This document shows, one piece after another, positions 6,617 through 11,127 of a stretch of DNA of 11,127 nt. The notes under the pieces were generated by a model. It did no database searches. It saw only the letters and a list, made by a program, of their open reading frames with translations, and had not been told where the DNA came from. Position numbers and translations under genes: made by a program. Source of the DNA: JAXGTD01 sp040775095 (lineage in GTDB: Bacteria; Pseudomonadota; Gammaproteobacteria; Chromatiales; Chromatiaceae); contig JAXGTD010000132.1 of the NCBI GenBank assembly GCA_040775095.1, positions 1 through 11,127 of the forward strand. The letters are read 5' to 3'. Position 1 is the first letter of the stretch. The number at the start of each line of letters is the position of its first letter.

Positions 6617-8050
6617 CTAAAATTCCAGTCGCACTCCCGCGTTGATCGCGTTGTAATTGACGCCGTCATAGCCCAGCAACGTGTTGTACGCCAGGAACGC
6701 GGAGCGGCCACCGGCAAACTGCGCCGAGACACCGACACTCAGGTCCGCGTAGTTGTGATCGGGCTTGTCGGTGAGGACAAAGAGCGGAACGTCGTTGATG
6801 TCATTGACGAACCGGGCGCCGACGGCCTGCTGACCATTCTCGAACTCGTGGATCCAGCCGATGCGCAACTGCGGCACCAACACGCCCGACTGGTAGCTGA
6901 TGGCCTTTCCAATCTCGACGCCGAGGTCCGAGGTGAACGACGTGAAGGTCTGGGAGTCGATGGCCAGTGCCATGCTTCCACCGACACCGAGCGGGTCAGA
7001 CATGGTCTCCTGATAGCTGTCGACCTTGTTTTGCAGATAGTTCAGGCGCGCCGAGGGCGTGATCGACCATTCGTTCCGATAAAAGGTGTAGCCGGCACCG
7101 ATGTTGAAGTTCCAGAGGTCGGCGTTGGGGTCGGATTTCGCGACCTGGGCGGCCGTCTCGGTGCCGATCGTGTAGTTGATGTTGCGCTTGAGCGTGTAGT
7201 CGTTCTGGGCATAGCCGATCAGACCGTCCACAAAAAAGCCGGAGTCCAGCGCGTAGGAGCCGTACAGCGAGACGCCCCATCCATTACCGGTCATGTCACC
7301 GCGACTGTTGTCGTAGTCGACCTTGCCGTCCGCGTAGCGCAGCGCGATACCGCCTATCAGGTTGTCGTCGAAGCGATAGTCCAGGCCGCCCAGAAATGAC
7401 CAGCCGTCGAAGTCGTAGCCGGGCTGGTAGGCGGTCTGATCGGCGTTGCCGGTCGTATAGCGGGCGTTCAGGAAACCGCCAAAGGGGCCGAATGTGACAT
7501 CGCCGCTGGCACCACCACCGGCCAAGGACTGACCGGGCGGAGCCATCGCAACCAGCGCGACGGGTTCGACCGCCTGCGTACTGGCCAGTCGCAGCTTCGC
7601 AAGCCGGTTCTGGATCAATGAAACGCCAAGGCCCGCTGCGCGAACCGCGACCGAATTCTGCGCGTCGATCTGATCGGCCGCGATGTCGGTCAGGGCCTGG
7701 GTCGAGCCCGCCGTGCTCTGGTTCGCGCCACCGATGATCAGATCGCAATCCGCCTGAAAATGTTGGTTGTTTGGCGCGCCCAACCCGTTCGCACCGGTGC
7801 GGCAGGTCGCCAACAGGGACTCACCCGCAATCCGGCCGTTTAGCGTCGTGTCCGACAGGGCCTCCTGATAGCCGGCGAGCGGATCCGACGGTGCATCGGG
7901 CGTGGGCCGCGGCTCATTGCCCAGTGCCAGGCCAGGCAACAGCAGCGTCGCCGAGGCCAACCCGCATGTGGGGCGCAGGTACCTGGCAAACCAGGTGTTA
8001 TTGGCAGCACCGATGGGGAGTGTTCGAGCCGGCAGCGTTGGCGGAGTCAT
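6617..8050 (-). CDS. Outer-membrane protein with short passenger and C-terminal autotransporter beta-barrel
   Basis: From ATG 8050 the product is 477 residues. An Arg-containing N-region (about 14-26) and a hydrophobic core (TCGLASATLLLPGLALG, 28-44) suggest a Sec signal peptide cut near residue 44. Residues 45-175 are a short passenger with Cys83 and Cys102 (possible disulfide) and an Ala-rich, probably helical segment ending QNRLAKLRLA (147-156). Residues about 185-477 are strand-rich with alternating aromatic and small residues (FGGFLNARYTTG, WSFLGGLDYRF, WGVSLYGSYAL, FFVDGLIGYAQNDY) and end in AGVRLEF, the terminal Phe signature recognised by the BAM machinery. This fits the autotransporter barrel family. 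The passenger has no GDSL, protease or adhesin repeat that I can see, so function is unknown. ATG 8050 is preferred to a TTG at 8086 because the signal peptide begins soon after it; AGAGG lies 11 bases upstream. It stands alone, with 454 bp before and 369 bp after it. Confidence 0.85.
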   Translation of the reverse strand: MTPPTLPARTLPIGAANNTWFARYLRPTCGLASATLLLPGLALGNEPRPTPDAPSDPLAGYQEALSDTTLNGRIAGESLLATCRTGANGLGAPNNQHFQADCDLIIGGANQSTAGSTQALTDIAADQIDAQNSVAVRAAGLGVSLIQNRLAKLRLASTQAVEPVALVAMAPPGQSLAGGGASGDVTFGPFGGFLNARYTTGNADQTAYQPGYDFDGWSFLGGLDYRFDDNLIGGIALRYADGKVDYDNSRGDMTGNGWGVSLYGSYALDSGFFVDGLIGYAQNDYTLKRNINYTIGTETAAQVAKSDPNADLWNFNIGAGYTFYRNEWSITPSARLNYLQNKVDSYQETMSDPLGVGGSMALAIDSQTFTSFTSDLGVEIGKAISYQSGVLVPQLRIGWIHEFENGQQAVGARFVNDINDVPLFVLTDKPDHNYADLSVGVSAQFAGGRSAFLAYNTLLGYDGVNYNAINAGVRLEF

Positions 8051-8176
8051 GATAGAAAATACCTCTTGCTGTGAAGCAAAAACCAAAATCCATTCTTAAC
8101 GAAGGTGAATAGACAAGCGGTATAGGCAGCGGGATCAATGGACCCGGCGCCGGAGTAAGGGCCCGATTGGACCACA

Positions 8177-8193
8177 GGCTTTGCCGCAAAGCC
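8177..8193. repeat. 17-bp palindrome GGCTTTGCCGCAAAGCC, possible REP-like element core
   Basis: Eight-base arms (GGCTTTGC and GCAAAGCC) flank a single central base; as RNA this is a 7-bp stem with a 3-base loop. It lies about 130 bp upstream of the autotransporter start. No T-run follows. Extragenic palindromes of this shape are often dispersed repeats; copy number cannot be seen from one window. Confidence 0.5.
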
Positions 8194-8261
8194 ACCCATA
8201 CCCCTGCTGTGGCGGACGGCAACCATCACGGTGTTTGGCTCCCGGGCGAATGACAACCGCC

Positions 8262-8282
8262 GGCTGGGTGCGCACCCGAGCC
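8262..8282. repeat. Inverted repeat GGCTGGGT-GCGC-ACCC-g-AGCC
   Basis: The core GGGTGCGCACCC (8266-8277) is a perfect 12-bp palindrome, and the flanking GGCT and AGCC extend it with one bulged G at 8278. It could fold as an 8-bp hairpin with a GCGC loop. The function is not evident. Confidence 0.4.
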
Positions 8283-8320
8283 CCTCGCGGTGAAGCGACG
8301 AGTGCCGATTGGCGAGCTCC

Positions 8321-8345
8321 GCCCCCGGGGAGATCAATCGGGGGC
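8321..8345. repeat. Inverted repeat, 7-bp GC arms, possible terminator-like hairpin after pppA
   Basis: GCCCCCG (8321-8327) and CGGGGGC (8339-8345) are separated by 11 bp. On the minus strand it is the first strong hairpin after the pppA stop, about 160 bp downstream. There is no T-tract, so intrinsic termination is uncertain; it may protect the 3' end of the transcript or be incidental. Confidence 0.35.
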
Positions 8346-8504
8346 TTCAGGAAAGACGCTGCCCGGCGGGTCATTCGGATCCAATCCGGGACAGGTCATG
8401 GAGACAGCGATTCGTTCGATTCCTGGACAGGATCAACTCGCCATCCGGGAACCGCCGTTGATTCCCCGCTGCCGGAAAACGTACCGCGCATCGTCGGAAT
8501 TCAG

Positions 8505-9242
8505 CTACGACGGCAGGATGTCCACGACAACCGCGGTCACATTGTCTCGGCCACCGGAGTCACATGCCTCGTCGAGCAGGTCCCGCACGGTCTCGGCCGG
8601 CGTTCCGACACCGAGCGCCGATTCGATGCGCGCATGCGCCAGCTCCTTGGTCAGTCCATCGCTGCACAACAGATAACGGTCGCCGGGATGAAGCGTCTCG
8701 ATGCGGGTGTCGATCCGCACTTCATCCTCCGCACCGACGGCGCGCGAGAGCACACCGGCATAGGGGTGCCCCTCGGCGTCCTCGGCGGACAACTTTCCAT
8801 CTGTCACCCATTGCTGCACCTCGGTATGGTCGGTGGTGAGTTGGACCAGCCGCTCCGCCCGCAGCCTGTAGATGCGGCTGTCGCCCACCCAGAGCAGCGC
8901 ACAAGAGCCGCCGATGGCCAGCAGCGCGGCGACGGTGGTACCGATGATCTGCTCGCCGCTGCGATCGGCCTCGTCGATCAGTCGACGATTGGCATCGGCA
9001 ACGAGACACTCGGCCTCGCGAACGGAGCGACCCAGCAGCTGGGGCCGTGGCAGATTCGACAGTCTCTCCACCACCAGCTGGCTGGCCCGTTCACCGCGCG
9101 CATGGCCCCCCATGCCGTCGGCCACGACCCAGAGCCCGATGTCGGGCCGATCCAGAAAGGCGTCCTGATTCATGCGCCGGACCATGCCCGGATGGGTCGA
9201 TCCGGCCGAGACCCACTGGGATGGCTTCTTCACCTGGCTCAC
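8505..9242 (-). CDS. pppA: PP2C-type Ser/Thr protein phosphatase, T6SS regulator PppA
   Basis: The 245-residue product carries the full set of PP2C motifs: RRMNQD (22-27), VVADGMGGHARGE (39-51), IGTTVAAL (100-107), LWVGDSRIYRL (117-127), LLCSDGLTKEL (191-201) and GGRDNVTAVVVDI (230-242). The metal-binding aspartates in NQD, DGMGG, SDG and GRDN are all present, so it should be active. In P. aeruginosa HSI-I, PppA removes the phosphate that PpkA places on Fha1 and so turns T6SS assembly off. The length matches PppA (about 242). The start is GTG at 9242, overlapping the tagF stop by 4 bp (GTGA); a longer frame to 9320 lies inside tagF and adds 26 low-complexity residues. Order tssM-tagF-pppA is as in HSI-I, but no ppkA follows. 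Confidence 0.93.
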   Translation of the reverse strand: MSQVKKPSQWVSAGSTHPGMVRRMNQDAFLDRPDIGLWVVADGMGGHARGERASQLVVERLSNLPRPQLLGRSVREAECLVADANRRLIDEADRSGEQIIGTTVAALLAIGGSCALLWVGDSRIYRLRAERLVQLTTDHTEVQQWVTDGKLSAEDAEGHPYAGVLSRAVGAEDEVRIDTRIETLHPGDRYLLCSDGLTKELAHARIESALGVGTPAETVRDLLDEACDSGGRDNVTAVVVDILPS

Positions 9243-10009
9243 CGGCCCGGCCCTTGCCGCGTCGGCACACCCGCTTGGCCAAGGTCCCACCAGTTCCCCT
9301 TCTCCCACTCCCCGGTGCACAGCGACGTGAACGCCGCCTCGGCAGGCAGACCCTGACCGACCAGAAGCGAGGGCGAGACGCGCTCAGAACCCTCGGACCA
9401 CCAGACGCCGTAGGCGAAGAGGATCTCCGTCAGCGCATGGTGCAGCAGTCCGGGCAACAGCTCGGGCAACTGCAGCGGACTGGACAGGTCGAACCGCCAT
9501 CCGCGGGCCTCGCAAACCGTTGCCGTCGATGCACCCGCGCTCGGGCTTGCAGCCGCGGGCGGGTCGAGGTCGACGAGTCGGGCATCGAGCTCGTCCAGCG
9601 TCAGCGATCCTTCCAATGCGGCGAGCATCAGCGTCTGAACACCGTCAAACCAGTCAGACGCCGACAGCACCCTGAAAGGGTTTGCCCCGACCGGGAGCGC
9701 ACAGGCGACGGTGAACGGGAAATAGCGACCCACGCGATCGACGCTGGGCATCAGCAGGCCGGCCCATGGCGACTGGCCCGCGATCCCCGGCGTGAGAATG
9801 AAACGCCAGATCGGGCTGGTCAGATAGGCATCCAGCCAGGCCTCGCCCAGCCGCTCGCGACTCGAGGCCAGCGAGGTCTGTAACCATGGGTCCCAGACGC
9901 GCAGGAAGTCCGCCGGCAGACGCCGGCTCAGGAAGTCGCCCTGCGCGGGCAACTTGCCGAAGAATCCGGGGGTTCCCCCAAGCGTATTGGTCAAAGTCGG
10001 TCCGGGCAC
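9239..10009 (-). CDS. tagF: TagF (ImpM family), T6SS post-translational repressor
   Basis: From GTG 10009 the protein has 256 residues. The family signature GFFGKLPAQGDFLSRRLP is at 15-32, and PSVDRVGRYFPFTVACALP (88-106) is the second conserved block. ImpM/TagF proteins are cytoplasmic and hold the T6SS inactive independently of the PpkA-PppA switch, in P. aeruginosa by sequestering Fha. In some bacteria TagF and PppA are one fused protein; here they overlap by 4 bp. GTG 10009 is chosen because AGGGGG (10015-10020) is 5 bases upstream; it overlaps tssM by 19 bp. A TTG at 9994, overlapping the tssM stop as TTGA, is the alternative and would remove 5 residues. The open frame reaches 10258, but that part lies inside tssM. 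Confidence 0.9.
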   Translation of the reverse strand: MPGPTLTNTLGGTPGFFGKLPAQGDFLSRRLPADFLRVWDPWLQTSLASSRERLGEAWLDAYLTSPIWRFILTPGIAGQSPWAGLLMPSVDRVGRYFPFTVACALPVGANPFRVLSASDWFDGVQTLMLAALEGSLTLDELDARLVDLDPPAAASPSAGASTATVCEARGWRFDLSSPLQLPELLPGLLHHALTEILFAYGVWWSEGSERVSPSLLVGQGLPAEAAFTSLCTGEWEKGNWWDLGQAGVPTRQGPGR

Positions 10010-11127
10010 CTGAACCCCCTCAACTCGCTCAGCTTGAACGGGTTGCGCACACTCACGGCACGCAGATCGAACTCGGCGTTGAAACCCGCCAGCGAGAACC
10101 CGACCCGGAACAACTCCTGCTGACCGGTGGAGCTGATCCGGGCACTGTCGAGCAGACGGAACCAGGCCCAGGGCCCGGAAAAGGTCAGGCTCGGGCGCCC
10201 ACCCTGGTTGTCGACAAAGACCATTCGTACCCGACCCGGGGCATCGGGTGCCGGCCACTGCAACTTGTAGGGCGTGGGCGGTCCTTGGCGATAGTCGATC
10301 AACTGCCCGCCGAGGTCGAGGATGAACTGTCGAACCCGGGGATCGAGCGACCTGGGCTCCAGCTCGAACTCGACGGCCGGAAGCTTGCCGCCACCGAGAA
10401 AAAACGCCTCGCGAATCACCGCGGCGCGCTGGAACTGGGCCAGCACATCATCCGGGATACCGATTCCGGTACCGATCCAACGCCACTGCTGGCCCGAGGT
10501 ATCTGCCAGGGGCCCGAGGCTGCCCTTGAAAAAGGCATCGAGCAGTCCTTCAGGGCCGAACAGGCGGCCGAAGTCGTGCAATGTCGTCTCCCGCGAGCTG
10601 CCGCTGTCGAACGGATAGCGGTCGTGAATTGCCTCGCGGCAGAACGGGAGCACCTCGGCCGTCCAGATTCGGTTGAGCTGTGCGCGCATGCCACCCGAGA
10701 CGATGTTCGCGCTGTCCTGGGCCAGGGTCGCCAGCACCTGTGAGACCGGGCTCGGCAGCTCCCCGGCCACCCGTTTGACCTCGGCGATCTCGGCGCTCTC
10801 ACCGGCGGCGAGGACACCCCGCCCCGAGCTCGCCGCGGTGCCGACGGATTTGAGCTGCAGGTGCATCTGATCCAGTGCCGTCAGGGCCTTGTCGATCGGC
10901 GCGGCCTGTCCCTCCGCGCCGCGCATCAGCTCGTGCAGCCAGCTGAAGCGACGGGTCACGTAGGCCTCGGGCGCCTCATCCGGTGAGGGCAGACCGGTCT
11001 TGTCCCCACCAAAATAGCGGTCGACGCGATCCAGGAACCCCGCCGGGGTCCCCGCGTCCGCTTCGCCCGACGCCTGCGCATCGTCGGCCCGCCGATCCAG
11101 CTCGGTCTGCTGCGACGCGGCCGTGAG
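9991..11127 (-). CDS. tssM: TssM (IcmF family), C-terminal part; 5' end outside the window
   Basis: The frame is open from the window edge to a TGA at 9991-9993, giving the last 378 residues of a protein that is normally about 1100-1300 long. It matches the periplasmic C-terminal region of TssM: YVTRRFSWLHELMRG (56-70), then a helical region, AEVLPFCREAIHDRYPFDSG followed by ETTLHDFGRLFGPEGLLDAFF, and the very C-terminus VRNPFKLSELRGFRCPDRL. TssM spans the inner membrane and, with TssL and TssJ, forms the envelope complex on which the baseplate docks. The N-terminal membrane helices and any Walker motif are not in the window. A GTG at 10959 is an internal valine, not the start, since the frame continues upstream in family-like sequence. 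The end overlaps tagF. Confidence 0.93.
   Translation of the reverse strand, partial: LTAASQQTELDRRADDAQASGEADAGTPAGFLDRVDRYFGGDKTGLPSPDEAPEAYVTRRFSWLHELMRGAEGQAAPIDKALTALDQMHLQLKSVGTAASSGRGVLAAGESAEIAEVKRVAGELPSPVSQVLATLAQDSANIVSGGMRAQLNRIWTAEVLPFCREAIHDRYPFDSGSSRETTLHDFGRLFGPEGLLDAFFKGSLGPLADTSGQQWRWIGTGIGIPDDVLAQFQRAAVIREAFFLGGGKLPAVEFELEPRSLDPRVRQFILDLGGQLIDYRQGPPTPYKLQWPAPDAPGRVRMVFVDNQGGRPSLTFSGPWAWFRLLDSARISSTGQQELFRVGFSLAGFNAEFDLRAVSVRNPFKLSELRGFRCPDRL
10015..10020 (-). promoter_or_regulatory. Ribosome binding site of tagF
   Basis: AGGGGG on the minus strand is 5 bases before GTG 10009, inside the end of tssM. It favours this start over the TTG at 9994, whose nearest candidate (AGGTG) is 12 bases away. 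Confidence 0.5.

Larger units (their letters stand above)
8051..8504. other. Non-coding interval between pppA and the autotransporter gene
   Basis: These 454 bp contain no gene I can support. Positions about 8050-8110 are AT-rich relative to the surroundings and probably hold the promoter and leader of the autotransporter gene, though I could not find a convincing -35/-10 pair. Three GC-rich inverted repeats (8177-8193, 8262-8282, 8321-8345) lie between it and the pppA stop; none has a T-tract. Short open frames here, such as one of 96 codons at 8047-8337 on the minus strand, have no recognisable content. Confidence 0.6.

Noticed and set aside
8051..8086. An alternative TTG start that adds 12 residues to the autotransporter protein
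   Set aside because: ATG 8050 gives a better signal-peptide layout, and TTG is a rare start with no clear ribosome site.
8047..8374. Small minus-strand frames of 79 and 96 codons in the gap after pppA
   Set aside because: They overlap each other in different frames, run across the palindromes, and lack recognisable sequence or a convincing ribosome site.
8181..9356. A 391-codon plus-strand frame covering the gap and the pppA antisense
   Set aside because: Most of it mirrors pppA, which has every PP2C motif on the other strand. The part in the gap has no identifiable content.
10010..10258. A longer TagF starting up to 83 codons earlier
   Set aside because: The extra part lies inside tssM in another frame, is not like TagF, and a good ribosome site supports GTG 10009.

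Overview
The window looks like the edge of a type VI secretion system (T6SS) locus from a GC-rich Gram-negative bacterium, most likely a gammaproteobacterium. The gene order resembles the HSI-I and vgrG1b regions of Pseudomonas aeruginosa. The outer-membrane autotransporter barrel and overall composition would also suit purple sulfur bacteria and relatives, but that placement is a guess. Every gene I can support lies on the minus strand, so transcription runs from high to low coordinates.

Upstream part (11127 to 8505): the C-terminal end of tssM (cut by the window edge), tagF and a PP2C phosphatase (pppA). These are packed with overlaps of 19 and 4 bp and two non-ATG starts. TssM is an inner-membrane structural protein, while TagF and PppA are post-translational brakes on T6SS firing. 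The partner kinase PpkA, which follows pppA in P. aeruginosa, is not here.

Middle part (8504 to 6248): a 454-bp gap with three GC-rich inverted repeats, then a single gene for a secreted protein with a short passenger and a C-terminal autotransporter beta-barrel. A 369-bp gap with two further inverted repeats follows. The barrel gene is not a known T6SS component and is the main interruption of the locus.

Downstream part (6247 to 1): a complete VgrG cargo cassette. Its order is vgrG (spike), a DUF6484 protein with a spike-like C-terminus, DUF2169 (candidate adaptor), a ketoacyl-synthase-like protein lacking the catalytic Cys, a DUF4150 PAAR-like effector with a C-terminal Tox-GHH2 (HNH/Endo VII) nuclease, and the start of an unrecognised gene in the immunity position. 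The arrangement parallels the vgrG1b-tse7-tsi7 cluster of P. aeruginosa. The inferred picture is that VgrG plus the PAAR-like domain form the loaded spike, DUF2169 and the pseudo-ketoacyl synthase help mount the toxin, the nuclease damages DNA in rival cells, and the last gene protects the producer. The effector end of the cassette is visibly less GC-rich than the rest, as expected for an exchangeable toxin-immunity module.

The system type is known. The least described parts are the truncated immunity candidate, the catalytically degenerate ketoacyl synthase and the autotransporter inside the locus. I see no tRNA, rRNA, CRISPR array, transposase or insertion sequence.
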